64,000 bases of DNA from Pseudomonas argentinensis (lineage in GTDB: Bacteria > Pseudomonadota > Gammaproteobacteria > Pseudomonadales > Pseudomonadaceae), in assembly GCF_001839655.2 (NCBI RefSeq), contig NZ_CP056087.1, positions 1,488,001 through 1,552,000 on the forward strand. Reading direction: 5' to 3'. Under the pieces are notes generated by a model that did not search any database, was not told the origin of the DNA, and saw nothing but the letters and a program-made list of their open reading frames with translations. The position numbers were made by a program, and so were the translations under genes. Below are positions 19,818 through 30,075 of this stretch, piece after piece. Each line of letters opens with the position of its first letter. Positions within the stretch are counted from its first letter, which is position 1.

Positions 19818-22800
19818 ATGGCGCGTTTGGGTCTGGCGTTCGCCACGCTGTTGCGCTGGAGCCTGGGGCTGTGCGCGCTGGGGCTGGTGCTGGCCGCCCT
19901 TTATGTGAGCCTGGGCCGTCAACTGGTGCCCCTGGTGGCCGAGTACCGGCAGGAAGCGCAAACCCGCGCCAGCGAGGCCTTGGGCATGCCGGTCGGCATC
20001 GGCGCGCTGGAAGGCCATTGGCGTGGTTTCGCGCCGTTACTCACCCTGCGTGATCTGCGCATCGGCGAGGGCGAGCAGGCACTGGCCCTCGAACGGGTGC
20101 AGGTGGTGCCCGATCTGCTCGGCAGCCTGCTGGCCTGGCAACCGCGCCTTGCCGACCTGCAGCTCGATGGCCTGAGCCTGAGGCTGCGCGAGGACGAGCA
20201 GGGCGTCTGGCACGTGGAGGGCTTGCCGCAGCGCCAGGACCAGCCGCCGCTGGATATCGCCAAGGCGCTGCGCCGGTCCCAGGTGCTTGGCCATCTTTCC
20301 CTGCTCGGCAGCCGGGTGAGCGTCCAGCCCCACGGGCAGCAGCCGCTGCAACTCACCGACATCAACCTCAGCGTCGATAACGGCAGCAGCCGTCAGCGCC
20401 TGAATGCGCGCCTGCACCTGCCGGACGGCCAGCCCCTGGCCCTGCAGCTGCGCACGCGCCTCCAGCCCGAGCACTGGCAGGACGCCCGCGCCGAGCTGTA
20501 CCTGAGCGCACCGCAGAGCGACTGGGCCGCCTGGTTGCCGCCCAAGCTGACCCGCGACTGGCAGCTCGAACAGTTGCAGCTGGGCGGCGAGCTGTGGGGC
20601 GTGTGGGACGGGCGTCAGTTGCAGCGCGCCGTCACCCGCCTGCATGCACCGGCCTTGAAGGGGCACCATGGCGAGCGCCAGTCCGTCGCCCTCAAGGACC
20701 TGGCGCTGAATGCCTACTTCGAGCGCAAGGGCGATGACTTCGATCTGTTGCTCGATGATTTCGCCTTCAGCCGCGGTGAGAACCGCTGGGGCGAGGCGCG
20801 CATCGCCCTGGGCCACCAGGCTGCCAAGGACCACCAGTCGCAGCGTTGGACCTTGAGTGCCGATCGCCTCGATATCGGCCCGCTGGTGCCACTGGTCGAG
20901 GGCCTGGCGCCGCTGCCTGACAACGCCCTGCAGCTGCTGCAGACCCTCAAGCCCCACGGCGGCCTGCGCAACCTCAATGCCAGTTTTCAACCGGAGCTCG
21001 AAGGCCCCGAGCGTCTGCAGTTCTCGGCCAACCTGGAGCGCGTCGGTTTTTCCGCCTGGCACGCCTCGCCCGCCGTGGAAAATGGCAGCGGCAGCATCAC
21101 CGGTGATCTGGGCGGGGGCGAGTTGAAGGTCGACAGCGAAGATTTCTCCCTGCACCTCACCACCCTGTTCCCGCAGGCCTGGGTCTATCAGCAGGCCAAG
21201 GGGCGGTTGACCTGGACCCTGGACGAGGAAGGCTTCACCCTGCGCGCGCCCTACCTGCAGGTGGTGGGCGAAGAAGGCAAGGTGGCCGGCGACTTCCTGA
21301 TCCGCATGCTCAAGGATCCCGAGCGCGAGGACTATATGGACCTGCGGGTCGGCATGCGCGACGGCGATGCCCGCTTCACCGAGAAGTACCTGCCCAGCCC
21401 GGTACTCAGCCCGGCGCTGGATGAGTGGCTGAAGACCGCCATTCACAGCGGCAAGGTCAACGAGGGCTATTTCCAGTACCAGGGCTCGATCAATCGCAAC
21501 CCGGATCCGGCGGTGCGCAGCATCAGTCTGTTCTTCGACGTGGAGGACGCCGAGCTGGCCTTCCAGCCCGGCTGGCCCGCGCTGCGTGATGCCCGCGGCC
21601 AGGTGCTGATCGAAGACAGCGGCGTGCGGGTGCGGGTGTCCGAAGGCAGCATTCTGAACAGTCGGGTGCGCGAGGCGTTCGCCGATATCCCCCGGGTCGA
21701 CCCTGGCCAGACCCCGCACCTGAAGCTCAAGGGCAAGCTGCAGAGCAGCGTTGGCGATGGCCTGACGATCCTCCAGGAAACCCCGCTGGGCGTCGCCGAT
21801 ACCTTTGCCGGGTGGAAGGGCGAGGGCGCCCTGGAGGGCGCGCTGGATCTGGATATCCCGTTGCAGAAGGGCGAGCAGCCCAGGGTGATCGTCGACTTCA
21901 GTGCCGACAAGGCCTCGCTGGTCATCAGCAAGCCCGAGCTGCAGTTGAGCGACGTGACCGGCGATTTCCGCTACGACACGGGCAAGGGCCTGAGCGCGCC
22001 GTCGGTAACCGCGCGGGCGCTCGGCCATGCCATTCGCGGCAAGGCGGTGGCCGATGGCCGGCCGGGTCAGGCGCGCAGCCAGATCGAAGCCAATGGCGTG
22101 GTGCCCCTGAACAGCCTGACGCAGTGGCTGGGCGTCAAGCAGAAGCTGCCCGCCGAAGGCAGCCTGCCGTACCGCCTGCGGTTGAGCCTGGAGGGCGCGC
22201 AAAGCCAGCTGCGCGTCGACTCCAACCTCAAGGGCCTGAGCGTTGCCCTGCCGGCGCCCTTCGGCAAGGCCAGCAATGACGAACGTTACGCCGACTGGCG
22301 CATGAGTTTCGGTGGCGCCGAGCAACGCTACTGGCTCGACTACGCGGATGTCGCCAGCTTTACCCTGGCCGCGCCGCCGGGTCAGTTCGACCAGAGCCGC
22401 GGCGAGCTGCGCCTCGGCGACGGCCCGGCGATCCTGCCGCCCAGCCGCGGTGTGCGCGTGCGCGGGCGTGTGGCCCAGGTCAACCTGGCCGAGTGGCAGA
22501 AGGCGATCGAGCCCTACCAGCAGTCGTCGCGGCAGGACGCCCAGCAGCTGTTCAGCGATGCCCAGCTGCGTATCGGGCGCTTCGAAGGGTTCGGTCAGCA
22601 GCTCGATGATCTCGACGTTGGTCTGCGCCCGCTCGAGGGCGGTTGGTCGCTGAACCTGGACAGCACCCTGACCAAGGGACGTATCGATCTGTTCGAAGCA
22701 GCCGACCGGCCCATCGTCGCCGACATGGAATACGTACGGCTGCCGGCCGCCAAGCCAAAGACCGAGGATGCGCCGGAGTCCGAAGATCCCGACCCGTTGG

Positions 22801-23645
22801 CCAACTTCGACCCGCGGCAGATTCCGGCGCTGAACCTGCGCATCGCCCACGTGTTCCAGGGCGCCGACGACATGGGCACCTGGTCGCTCAAGGCGCGCCC
22901 GGATGGCCAGGGCGTGCAGTTCAGCGACCTGGATATCAACCTCAAGGGCCTGCACCTGGGCGGCGCGATCGGCTGGCAGGGCGTGCCGGGGCAGACGCGC
23001 AGCTGGTACAAGGGGCGCATGCAGGGCGAAAAGCTTTCCGAGGTGCTCAGGGCCTGGGGCTACGCGCCGTCGGCGACCAGCGAGAGCTTCCGCCTGGACG
23101 CCGACGGGCATTGGCCGGGCTCGCCCGCCTGGTTCAGCCTCAAGCGCTATTCCGGCAGCCTCGACGCGGCGCTGCGCAAAGGGCAGTTCGTCGAGGTGCA
23201 GGGCTCGGCCTCGGCGCTGCGGGTGTTTGGCCTGCTCAACTTCAATTCCATCGGCCGCCGCCTGCGTCTCGATTTTTCCGACCTGCTCGACAAGGGACTG
23301 AGCTACGATCGGGTGAAAGGCAACCTGCTGGCCACCGATGGCGTGTTCGTCACCCAGGGGCCGATCACCATGACCGGCCCGTCGAGCAACCTGGAGCTCA
23401 ACGGCACCCTGAACATGGTCAACGAGGGCATCGACGCCAAGCTGCTGGTCACCCTGCCGGTCACCAACAACCTGCCGATCGCTGCGCTGATCGTCGGCGC
23501 GCCCGCCATCGGCGGGGCGCTGTTCATTGCCGACAAGCTGTTGGGGGATCGCGTGGCGCGTTTCGCCAGCGTGCAGTACGACGTCAAGGGCACGTTGCAT
23601 GATCCCGAGCTGACCTTCGACAAGCCGTTCGAGAAGCCCAACTGA
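19818..23645 (+). CDS. yhdP: YhdP family AsmA-like envelope lipid-transport protein
   Basis: 1275 aa, normal for YhdP. One N-terminal membrane helix (~8-32, TLLRWSLGLCALGLVLAALY), followed by a very long beta-rich periplasmic region and the conserved C-terminus (NLELNGTLNMVNEGIDAKLL, then LPVTNNLPIAALIVGAPA). YhdP, TamB and YdbH are bridge-like proteins thought to move phospholipids between inner and outer membranes. It starts 31 nt after rng; the GC-rich gap can form ACGCCC...GGGGCGT (19789-19810). The nitrilase gene follows 13 nt after the stop, so rng-yhdP-nitrilase-tldD reads as one unit. Confidence 0.94.
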   Translation: MARLGLAFATLLRWSLGLCALGLVLAALYVSLGRQLVPLVAEYRQEAQTRASEALGMPVGIGALEGHWRGFAPLLTLRDLRIGEGEQALALERVQVVPDLLGSLLAWQPRLADLQLDGLSLRLREDEQGVWHVEGLPQRQDQPPLDIAKALRRSQVLGHLSLLGSRVSVQPHGQQPLQLTDINLSVDNGSSRQRLNARLHLPDGQPLALQLRTRLQPEHWQDARAELYLSAPQSDWAAWLPPKLTRDWQLEQLQLGGELWGVWDGRQLQRAVTRLHAPALKGHHGERQSVALKDLALNAYFERKGDDFDLLLDDFAFSRGENRWGEARIALGHQAAKDHQSQRWTLSADRLDIGPLVPLVEGLAPLPDNALQLLQTLKPHGGLRNLNASFQPELEGPERLQFSANLERVGFSAWHASPAVENGSGSITGDLGGGELKVDSEDFSLHLTTLFPQAWVYQQAKGRLTWTLDEEGFTLRAPYLQVVGEEGKVAGDFLIRMLKDPEREDYMDLRVGMRDGDARFTEKYLPSPVLSPALDEWLKTAIHSGKVNEGYFQYQGSINRNPDPAVRSISLFFDVEDAELAFQPGWPALRDARGQVLIEDSGVRVRVSEGSILNSRVREAFADIPRVDPGQTPHLKLKGKLQSSVGDGLTILQETPLGVADTFAGWKGEGALEGALDLDIPLQKGEQPRVIVDFSADKASLVISKPELQLSDVTGDFRYDTGKGLSAPSVTARALGHAIRGKAVADGRPGQARSQIEANGVVPLNSLTQWLGVKQKLPAEGSLPYRLRLSLEGAQSQLRVDSNLKGLSVALPAPFGKASNDERYADWRMSFGGAEQRYWLDYADVASFTLAAPPGQFDQSRGELRLGDGPAILPPSRGVRVRGRVAQVNLAEWQKAIEPYQQSSRQDAQQLFSDAQLRIGRFEGFGQQLDDLDVGLRPLEGGWSLNLDSTLTKGRIDLFEAADRPIVADMEYVRLPAAKPKTEDAPESEDPDPLANFDPRQIPALNLRIAHVFQGADDMGTWSLKARPDGQGVQFSDLDINLKGLHLGGAIGWQGVPGQTRSWYKGRMQGEKLSEVLRAWGYAPSATSESFRLDADGHWPGSPAWFSLKRYSGSLDAALRKGQFVEVQGSASALRVFGLLNFNSIGRRLRLDFSDLLDKGLSYDRVKGNLLATDGVFVTQGPITMTGPSSNLELNGTLNMVNEGIDAKLLVTLPVTNNLPIAALIVGAPAIGGALFIADKLLGDRVARFASVQYDVKGTLHDPELTFDKPFEKPN

Positions 23646-23658
23646 GCCGGAGGTCGTG

Positions 23659-24513
23659 ATGTCATTCGCCGTGATTCAGATGGTCAGCCAGGACGTTATC
23701 GCCGCCAACCTGCAGCATGCCCGGCGCCTGCTGGAACAGGCCGCGGCGGGCGGCGCGCGCCTGGCGGTGCTGCCGGAAAACTTTTCTGCCCTGGGGCGCC
23801 GCGACGCCGCCGCCCTGGGCCGCCGGGAGGCCCGCGGCGAAGGCCCGGTGCTACCGTGGCTGCGAAGCACCGCCCGCGAGCTTGGTTTGTGGATAGTCGC
23901 CGGCACCCTACCGTTGCCCCCGCAAGATGAGCCGGAGGGCAAGCCGCGGGCTTGCTCGCTGCTGATCGATGAGCAGGGCCGGCTCGTCGCCCGCTACGAC
24001 AAGCTGCACCTGTTCGACGTGGACGTCAGCGACAGCCGCGGCCGTTATCGCGAGTCGGACGACTATGCCCACGGTCAGCAGCTGGTGGTAGCGGATACAC
24101 CCGTCGGGCGTCTGGGTTTGACCGTCTGCTATGACCTGCGCTTTCCTGAATTCTATGGCGCACTGCGTGAGGCAGGCGCCGAGCTGATCACTGCACCCTC
24201 GGCCTTTACCCGGGTCACCGGCGCGGCGCACTGGGAGGTGCTGATCCGCGCCCGCGCGATCGAGACCCAGTGCTATGTACTGGCGGCCGCCCAGGGGGGC
24301 GTTCATCCCGGCGGCCGGGAAACCTATGGCCACAGCCTGATCGTCGACCCCTGGGGGCGTAAGCTTGGCGAACAGGTCGAGGGCGAGGCAGCTTTGCTGG
24401 CCGAGCGTGATGCTGCCGAGCAGGCGGCGATTCGCGAGCGCATGCCGGTGCTGCGACATAAACGATTTTTCGCTGCGGCCGAGCCGCGGCAACCTGATGT
24501 GGAGACCTTATGA
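23659..24513 (+). CDS. carbon-nitrogen hydrolase, probable deaminated-glutathione amidase (Nit1 type)
   Basis: 284 aa. Start at ATG 23659, 5 nt after GGAGG; the GTG at 23656 is too close. Nitrilase-superfamily catalytic triad is visible: Glu40 (LPENFSALG), Lys115 ([12 protein letters not shown]) and Cys157 ([11 protein letters not shown]). The [18 protein letters not shown] context and overall length fit the Nit1/YbeM branch that hydrolyses deaminated glutathione, a metabolite-repair activity; this assignment is from family knowledge. Its stop overlaps the tldD start (ATGA), so the two are translated together. Confidence 0.88.
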   Translation: MSFAVIQMVSQDVIAANLQHARRLLEQAAAGGARLAVLPENFSALGRRDAAALGRREARGEGPVLPWLRSTARELGLWIVAGTLPLPPQDEPEGKPRACSLLIDEQGRLVARYDKLHLFDVDVSDSRGRYRESDDYAHGQQLVVADTPVGRLGLTVCYDLRFPEFYGALREAGAELITAPSAFTRVTGAAHWEVLIRARAIETQCYVLAAAQGGVHPGGRETYGHSLIVDPWGRKLGEQVEGEAALLAERDAAEQAAIRERMPVLRHKRFFAAAEPRQPDVETL

Positions 24514-25952
24514 GCGACCTGTTATCGACCGTCAGCGAGCAGCTGCTGAGCCCTGGCGGCCTGACCCTGGAGCACCTGCCGGGCGTACTCGGCGAGCTGG
24601 CCGGCCCTGGAATCGACGCCGCCGACCTGTACTTCCAGACCCAGGTCTCGGAAACCTGGGTGCTGGAAGATGGCATCGTCAAGGAAGGCAGTTTCAACCT
24701 CGACCAGGGCGTCGGCGTACGTGCCCAATCCGGTGAAAAGACCGGCTTCGCCTACAGCAATGCGATCACCGCCGAGGCGCTTAGCCAGGCGGCTCGCGCG
24801 GCGCGTTCGATTGCCCGTGCGGGCCAGCAGGGCCGCGTACAGGCCTTCAAGGCTACCGAGGTGATGCCGTTGTACGCCGCCAACAACCCCCTGGACGTGA
24901 TCGACCGCGCCCAGAAGGTCGAGCTGCTCAAACGCATCGACATCGCCACCCGCGCCCTGGACCCACGCATCAAACAGGTGACGGTGAGCCTGGCCGGGGT
25001 CTGGGATCGCGTGCTGGTCGCCGCCACCGACGGCAGCCTGGGCGCCGATATCCGCCCCCTGGTGCGCTTCAACGTCAGCGTCATCGTCGAGCAGAACGGC
25101 CGTCGCGAGCGCGGCGGCCACGGCGGCGGCGGACGTACCGACTACCGCTACTTCCTCAACGAGGATCGCGCCATGGGCTATGCCCGCGAAGCGCTGCGCC
25201 AGGCACTGGTCAACCTTGAGGCGATCGCCGCGCCGGCCGGCACCCTGCCGGTGGTGATGGGCGCTGGCTGGTCTGGCGTGCTGCTGCACGAGGCGGTCGG
25301 CCATGGCCTGGAAGGCGACTTCAACCGCAAGGGCAGCTCCAACTACAGCGGCAAGATCGGCCAGCAGGTGGCGTCCAAGCTGTGCACCATCGTCGACGAC
25401 GGCACCCTGGCCGAGCGTCGCGGTTCGCTGAGCATGGACGACGAGGGCACGCCCACCCAGTGCACCACGCTGATCGAGAACGGCGTGCTCAAGGGTTACA
25501 TGCAGGACAAGCTCAATGCCCGCCTGATGGGCGTGGCACGCACCGGCAACGGACGCCGCGAGTCCTACTCGCACCTGCCGATGCCGCGCATGACCAACAC
25601 CTACATGCTGGCCGGCGAGAGCGACCCCGAGGAAATCATCCGTTCGGTCAAGAAGGGCATCTACTGCGCCAACCTCGGCGGCGGTCAGGTCGACATCACC
25701 AGCGGCAAGTTCGTGTTCTCCACCAGCGAGGCCTACCTGATCGAGGATGGCAGGATCACCGCGCCGGTCAAGGGCGCGACCCTGATCGGCAACGGCCCGG
25801 AGGCGATGAGCCGGGTGTCGATGGTTGGCAACGACCTGGCGCTGGACAGTGGCGTCGGCACCTGCGGCAAGGATGGGCAGTCGGTGCCGGTCGGCGTCGG
25901 TCAGCCGACCCTGAAGATCGACGCGATCACGGTCGGCGGTACCGGCGCATGA
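24510..25952 (+). CDS. tldD: metalloprotease subunit TldD
   Basis: 480 aa. TldD with TldE (PmbA, downstream) forms a cytosolic heterodimeric zinc protease that degrades unfolded peptides and matures microcin B17 and CcdA in E. coli. The zinc motif [12 protein letters not shown] (HExxxH) is intact at residues ~260. The Gly-rich end ([18 protein letters not shown], then [19 protein letters not shown]) is typical. Coupled to the nitrilase gene by a 4-nt overlap and separated from pmbA by the oppositely oriented darP. Confidence 0.96.
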   Translation: MSDLLSTVSEQLLSPGGLTLEHLPGVLGELAGPGIDAADLYFQTQVSETWVLEDGIVKEGSFNLDQGVGVRAQSGEKTGFAYSNAITAEALSQAARAARSIARAGQQGRVQAFKATEVMPLYAANNPLDVIDRAQKVELLKRIDIATRALDPRIKQVTVSLAGVWDRVLVAATDGSLGADIRPLVRFNVSVIVEQNGRRERGGHGGGGRTDYRYFLNEDRAMGYAREALRQALVNLEAIAAPAGTLPVVMGAGWSGVLLHEAVGHGLEGDFNRKGSSNYSGKIGQQVASKLCTIVDDGTLAERRGSLSMDDEGTPTQCTTLIENGVLKGYMQDKLNARLMGVARTGNGRRESYSHLPMPRMTNTYMLAGESDPEEIIRSVKKGIYCANLGGGQVDITSGKFVFSTSEAYLIEDGRITAPVKGATLIGNGPEAMSRVSMVGNDLALDSGVGTCGKDGQSVPVGVGQPTLKIDAITVGGTGA

Positions 25953-25990
25953 TGCGTGTGAGGGAAGGCTTCACCCGCGCCCGGCAGCGT

Positions 25991-26509
25991 TCAGCGCAGG
26001 CCGCGTTGGGTGTCGTCGAGCTCGCGGATGTACTTGAAGATCTTGCGTGAGGCGGCCGGTGCCTTGTTCTGGGCCGCTTCGTGCTGGGCGTGGCGAATCA
26101 GGCCGCGCAGGTGCTGACGGTCGGCGTCGGGGTACTCGGTGATGAATTTCTCCAGCACCTCGTCGTTGCCCTCGATCAGCCGGTCACGCCAGCGTTCGAG
26201 GTTGTGGAAGCGTTCGTTGTACTGGCGCGTGGAGGCGTCGACCTGGTCGAGCAGCGCGACGATGGCGTCGATGTCCTGCTCGCGCATCAGCTTGCCGATG
26301 AACTGGACGTGGCGCTTCTTGGCCGAGTTGGCGGTGTGCTTCGGTGCTTCTTCCAGGGCGCGGCGCAGGGCGTCGGTCAGGGGGAGCTTGCGCTGCAGAT
26401 CGGGCTTGAGGCCGGCCAGGCGCTGGCCAAGCTCCTGGAGTGCGTGCAGTTCGCGCTTGACCTGGGATTTGCTCTTCTCGCCGGAGAAGTCATCGGAGTA
26501 ATCAGACAT
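25991..26509 (-). CDS. darP: ribosome-associated protein DarP (YjgA)
   Basis: 172 aa beginning [20 protein letters not shown]; the frame extends upstream but only into the repeat. Highly charged, all-helical DUF615/YjgA protein ([34 protein letters not shown]). DarP associates with late 50S ribosomal particles and promotes peptidyl-transferase centre maturation in E. coli. It lies between and antisense to tldD and pmbA, an arrangement conserved in Pseudomonas. Confidence 0.93.
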   Translation of the reverse strand: MSDYSDDFSGEKSKSQVKRELHALQELGQRLAGLKPDLQRKLPLTDALRRALEEAPKHTANSAKKRHVQFIGKLMREQDIDAIVALLDQVDASTRQYNERFHNLERWRDRLIEGNDEVLEKFITEYPDADRQHLRGLIRHAQHEAAQNKAPAASRKIFKYIRELDDTQRGLR

Positions 26510-26550
26510 GGGGCGGTGATCCAATGGGAAACGCCACCATGATAACAGCA

Positions 26551-26622
26551 GCTGCAAGCCGCAAGCTGCAAGCGAACAGCGAAGAGCGGGTTCGGCATTT
26601 TCTTGTAGCTTGGGCTTGAAGC
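26551..26622. repeat. compact CAAGCT/GCAAGC inverted repeat
   Basis: Left arm 26551-26573 (GCTGCAAGCCGCAAGCTGCA...) and right arm 26601-26622 (TCTTGTAGCTTGGGCTTGAA...) are imperfect inverted copies separated by 27 nt, in the darP-pmbA gap. Same family as the inner arms at 10875-10970 and as the two arms flanking the four-helix-bundle gene at 49959-50391. Confidence 0.65.
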
Positions 26623-26639
26623 CGTTTTTAGGAGTCGTT

Positions 26640-27986
26640 ATGAGTGAAGTGGAAGTAGTCGGACCCGCCGCATTGCCCGGTTTGCAGGCGCAGGTCGAAG
26701 AGATTCTCGCCGAGGCCAGGAAGCAGGGCGCTACCGCCTGCGAGGTGGCCGTATCGGTGGAGCAGGGGCTGTCCACCACGGTGCGTCAGCGCGAGGTGGA
26801 GACCGTCGAGTTCAATCGTGATCAGGGCTTCGGCATCACCCTCTACGTTGGCCAGCGCAAGGGCTCGGCCAGCACCTCCGCCACTGGCGAGTCGGCCATT
26901 CGGGAAACCGTGGCCGCCGCCCTGGCGATTGCCAAGCACGCCTCCGAGGACGACAGTGCCGGCCTGGCCGATGCGGCGCTGATGGCCCGCGACCTGCCGG
27001 AGCTGGACCTCTATCACGCCTGGGACATTACCCCGGGGCAGGCAATCGAGCGCGCGCTGCTCTGCGAGGCGGCGGCTTTCGACGCCGATGCGCGCATCCG
27101 CAACGCCGATGGCAGCAGCCTGGGGAGCCATCAGAGCTGTCGCGTGTATGGCAACAGCCATGGTTTCGTCGGCGGTTACGCCAGTACCCGCCACAGCCTC
27201 AGCTGCGTGATGATCGCCGAGAGCGAAGGGCAGATGCAGCGCGATTACTGGTACGACGTGAACCGCCAGGGCCATCTGCTCGCCGACGCTGCGAGCATTG
27301 GCCGGCGCGCCGCGCAACGGGCGGTCAGCCGCCTCGGCGCTCGCCCGGTGCCGACCTGCGAGGTGCCGGTGCTGTTTTCTGCGGAATTGGCCACCGGCCT
27401 GTTCGGCAGTTTCCTCGGCGCCATTTCCGGTGGCGCCCTGTACCGCAAGTCGTCGTTTCTCGAAGGCACCCTGGGCGAGCAGCTGTTCCCGTCCTGGCTG
27501 AACCTCGACGAGCGACCGCACATTCCGCGCGCCATGGGCAGCGCCGCGTTCGATGGCGACGGCCTGGCCACCTATGCCAAGCCGTTCGTCGAGGGCGGCC
27601 GGCTGGTGTCCTACATCCTCAGCACCTACTCCGGCCGAAAGCTGGGCATGCCCAGTACCGCCAACGCCGGTGGCGTGCACAATCTGTTCGTCAGCCATGG
27701 CGAGGAGGATCAGCAGGCGCTGATCAAGCGCATGGGCCGTGGCCTGCTGGTCACCGAGCTGATGGGCCATGGCCTGAACATGGTGACCGGTGACTATTCC
27801 CGCGGCGCCGGTGGTTACTGGGTGGAGAATGGTGAGATCCAGTTCGCCGTGCAGGAGGTGACCATCGCCGGCAACATGCGCGACATGTTCCGGCAGATCG
27901 TCGCCGTGGGCAGCGATCTGGAGCTGCGCAGCAATATCCGCACGGGCTCGGTGCTGATCGAGAAGATGACCGTAGCCGGCAGCTGA
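26640..27986 (+). CDS. pmbA: metalloprotease subunit TldE (PmbA)
   Basis: 448 aa from ATG 26640 with AGGAG 6 nt upstream; an in-frame ATG at 26610 lies in the repeat. Partner of TldD, structurally similar but without the zinc-binding HExxxH, which is absent here as expected. Conserved segments: [60 protein letters not shown] and [20 protein letters not shown]. Ends at a large hairpin/terminator. Confidence 0.95.
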   Translation: MSEVEVVGPAALPGLQAQVEEILAEARKQGATACEVAVSVEQGLSTTVRQREVETVEFNRDQGFGITLYVGQRKGSASTSATGESAIRETVAAALAIAKHASEDDSAGLADAALMARDLPELDLYHAWDITPGQAIERALLCEAAAFDADARIRNADGSSLGSHQSCRVYGNSHGFVGGYASTRHSLSCVMIAESEGQMQRDYWYDVNRQGHLLADAASIGRRAAQRAVSRLGARPVPTCEVPVLFSAELATGLFGSFLGAISGGALYRKSSFLEGTLGEQLFPSWLNLDERPHIPRAMGSAAFDGDGLATYAKPFVEGGRLVSYILSTYSGRKLGMPSTANAGGVHNLFVSHGEEDQQALIKRMGRGLLVTELMGHGLNMVTGDYSRGAGGYWVENGEIQFAVQEVTIAGNMRDMFRQIVAVGSDLELRSNIRTGSVLIEKMTVAGS

Positions 27987-27993
27987 ATTCAGC

Positions 27994-28065
27994 GGGGCGC
28001 CCTTGCAGACCCTGTGAAAACTACCGCTCGCCACGTTTTCACACTGCCTGCTTGGCGCCCCTTTT
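27994..28065 (+). terminator. long two-part hairpin terminator after pmbA
   Basis: Outer stem GGGGCGCC (27994-28001) pairs with GGCGCCCC (28054-28061), followed by TTTTCTC. A second perfect 8-bp stem lies within it: GTGAAAAC (28013-28020 area) with GTTTTCAC. It begins 7 nt after the pmbA stop. The two-part structure is longer than a usual terminator. Confidence 0.7.
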
Positions 28066-28212
28066 CTCGCAAACCGTCGCGCAAGGCGGCGGTTTTCAAT
28101 AGCCGTTTCTCCTTTGAACGGTTCGCCGGGCTGATCTGCCTATCCTGTCCTTCCTGCTGAATCGGCATCTGCGTTTGCATTTACCGCAAAGGATTGATTA
28201 TTTTTCCTATAT

Positions 28213-28231
28213 AGGAATTAATATCATTATC
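28213..28231 (+). promoter_or_regulatory. Fur box upstream of fagA-fumC-orfX-sodA
   Basis: AGGAATTAATATCATTATC matches the 19-bp Fur consensus at 13 positions, including the last nine (ATCATTATC half). It sits 15 nt upstream of the fagA ATG and overlaps a likely promoter (TTGATT at 28194, AT-rich -10 near 28217-28223). Fur repression of this operon is documented in P. aeruginosa. Confidence 0.75.
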
Positions 28232-28246
28232 TTTTGAGGGATTGCC

Positions 28247-28642
28247 ATGAGATTTCGCACGCGCGATACGCCTTGTCTGGATTGCTGGCACTGGCTGGGC
28301 TTCAGGATCCGCTGCGCGCTGCTGCCGGATGAGCCGCGGCTGCTGGAGCTGCACTGGGCCCAGGGACGGCAACTGGTCGAGCACGGGTGTCTGTGTCCCT
28401 GGCGGATGTCGCTGACCACCCTGACCCTGCTCATGGACACCGCCTGCGACAGGGCGCTGCCCTGGCACTGGCGCAGCCTCTGCCTGGACCACGCCTACCG
28501 CTCGCTCTACGCCCTGCAACACCTGGCGGTCGACCGCGAGCAGCAAGGCAGCCTCAATCGCGCGCGCAATCGTCTGGCAACCTTGCGCATGCAGCCCTCG
28601 CTTTCGATGTCCGAACTGGCAGAAGGAAACCCCTATGAATAA
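28247..28642 (+). CDS. fagA: FagA, Fur-associated protein of the fumC-sodA operon
   Basis: 131 aa. Identified from position and sequence as the homologue of P. aeruginosa fagA, the first gene of the iron-repressed fagA-fumC-orfX-sodA operon. Visible: CLDC (residues ~10-13) and further Cys/His/Trp (WHWLGFRIRC, HGCLCPWRMS, LPWHWRSLCLDH), a composition that could suit metal binding but is unproven. No signal peptide or membrane helix. GAGGG precedes the ATG by 6 nt. It overlaps fumC by 8 nt. Its biochemical function is unknown. Confidence 0.85.
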   Translation: MRFRTRDTPCLDCWHWLGFRIRCALLPDEPRLLELHWAQGRQLVEHGCLCPWRMSLTTLTLLMDTACDRALPWHWRSLCLDHAYRSLYALQHLAVDREQQGSLNRARNRLATLRMQPSLSMSELAEGNPYE

Positions 28643-30023
28643 CCACCACAGCGACACCCGTATCGAACGTGACAGCATGGGTGAGCTGGCTGTGCCCGCC
28701 GCGGCGCTGTATGGCGCCCAGACCCAGCGTGCGGTAGACAACTTCCCGGTGTCGGGGCTGGCCATGCCCGAGGCGTTCATCCGCGCCCTGGTGCTGGCCA
28801 AGGCGGCAGCCGCTCGCGCCAACGTCGACCTGGAGCAGATCCTGCCGGCCCAGGGCGACGCCATCGTCGCGGCGTGCCAGCAATTGCTGGCCGAAGACTT
28901 CATGCAGCATTTCCCGGTGGATGTTTTCCAGACCGGGTCGGGCACCAGCTCCAACATGAATGCCAACGAGGTGATCGCCACCCTGGCCACGCGCATTCTG
29001 GGCGAGCCGATCAACCCCAACGATCACGTCAACTGCGGGCAGAGCAGCAACGACATCATCCCCACCACCATTCACGTGAGTGCCGCCATCGAGGTCAGCG
29101 AAAAGCTGCTGCCGGCGCTGGGGCATCTGCTCGAGGTACTGTGCAACAAGTCCCTGGCGGTGCAGCCCTATGTGAAAACCGGCCGCACCCACCTGATGGA
29201 TGCCATGCCGGTGCGCATGAGCCAGGTGCTCGATGGCTGGGCCCAACAGATCCAGGCCAACATCCAGTTGCTCACCGGGCTGTTGCCGGCGCTGCAGGCG
29301 CTGGCCCAGGGCGGCACCGCGGTGGGCACCGGCATCAATGCCCATCCGCGTTTTGCCGAGCTGTTCTGCCAGGAGCTCAATGCCCTGACCGGCCGGCAGT
29401 TCACCCCGGGCAGCAACTTCTTCGCCCTGATCGGCTCCCAGGACACCGCGGTCGCCCTGTCTGGCCAGCTGAAGACCATCGCCGTCTCGCTGATGAAGAT
29501 CGCCAACGACCTGCGCTGGATGAACTCCGGGCCCCTGGCCGGCCTCAGCGAGATCGAACTGGAAGCCCTGCAGCCCGGCTCCTCGATCATGCCCGGCAAG
29601 GTCAACCCGGTAATCCCCGAAGCCACCGCCATGGTCGCCGCGCAGGTGATCGGCAATGACGCCGCCATCGCCGTGGCCGGGCAGTCCGGCAACTTCGAGC
29701 TGAACGTGATGCTGCCGGTGATCGCCCACAACCTGCTCGGCAGCATCGAGTTGCTGGCCAACGTCAGCCGCCTGCTGGCCGACCGCGCCATCGCCAGCTT
29801 CAAGGTCAATGAGCCCAGGCTCAAGGAAGCGCTGGGTCGCAACCCGATCCTGGTCACCGCGCTCAATCCCCTGATCGGTTATCAGAAGGCCGCGGAAATC
29901 GCCAAGAAAGCCTACCGGGAAGGCCGGCCCATCATCGATGTGGCCGAAGAGATGACCGAGCTGGGCCGCGCCGAGCTGGAACAGCTGCTCAACCCCGAGC
30001 GCCTTACCGAGGGCGGTCTTTAA
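28635..30023 (+). CDS. fumC: class II fumarate hydratase (iron-independent)
   Basis: 462 aa, full length. Catalyses reversible fumarate hydration to malate in the TCA cycle without an Fe-S cluster. Class II motifs: GSGTSSNMNANEVIA, NPNDHVNCGQSSNDIIPT (binding), KTGRTHLMDA and the signature GSSIMPGKVNPVIPEA. Being in a Fur-repressed operon with sodA, it would replace iron-sulfur fumarases when iron is scarce; this is known for the P. aeruginosa homologue (fumC1). Overlaps fagA. Confidence 0.97.
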   Translation: MNNHHSDTRIERDSMGELAVPAAALYGAQTQRAVDNFPVSGLAMPEAFIRALVLAKAAAARANVDLEQILPAQGDAIVAACQQLLAEDFMQHFPVDVFQTGSGTSSNMNANEVIATLATRILGEPINPNDHVNCGQSSNDIIPTTIHVSAAIEVSEKLLPALGHLLEVLCNKSLAVQPYVKTGRTHLMDAMPVRMSQVLDGWAQQIQANIQLLTGLLPALQALAQGGTAVGTGINAHPRFAELFCQELNALTGRQFTPGSNFFALIGSQDTAVALSGQLKTIAVSLMKIANDLRWMNSGPLAGLSEIELEALQPGSSIMPGKVNPVIPEATAMVAAQVIGNDAAIAVAGQSGNFELNVMLPVIAHNLLGSIELLANVSRLLADRAIASFKVNEPRLKEALGRNPILVTALNPLIGYQKAAEIAKKAYREGRPIIDVAEEMTELGRAELEQLLNPERLTEGGL

Positions 30024-30075
30024 GCGGTGCAGCGCTCGCGCACCGGTGTTCTGAACCCAGGCGAGGAGGCCGATC

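Noticed and set aside
20037..23600. 1187-codon open frame on the minus strand
   Set aside because: Antisense shadow of yhdP; no recognisable domain and no ribosome-binding site.
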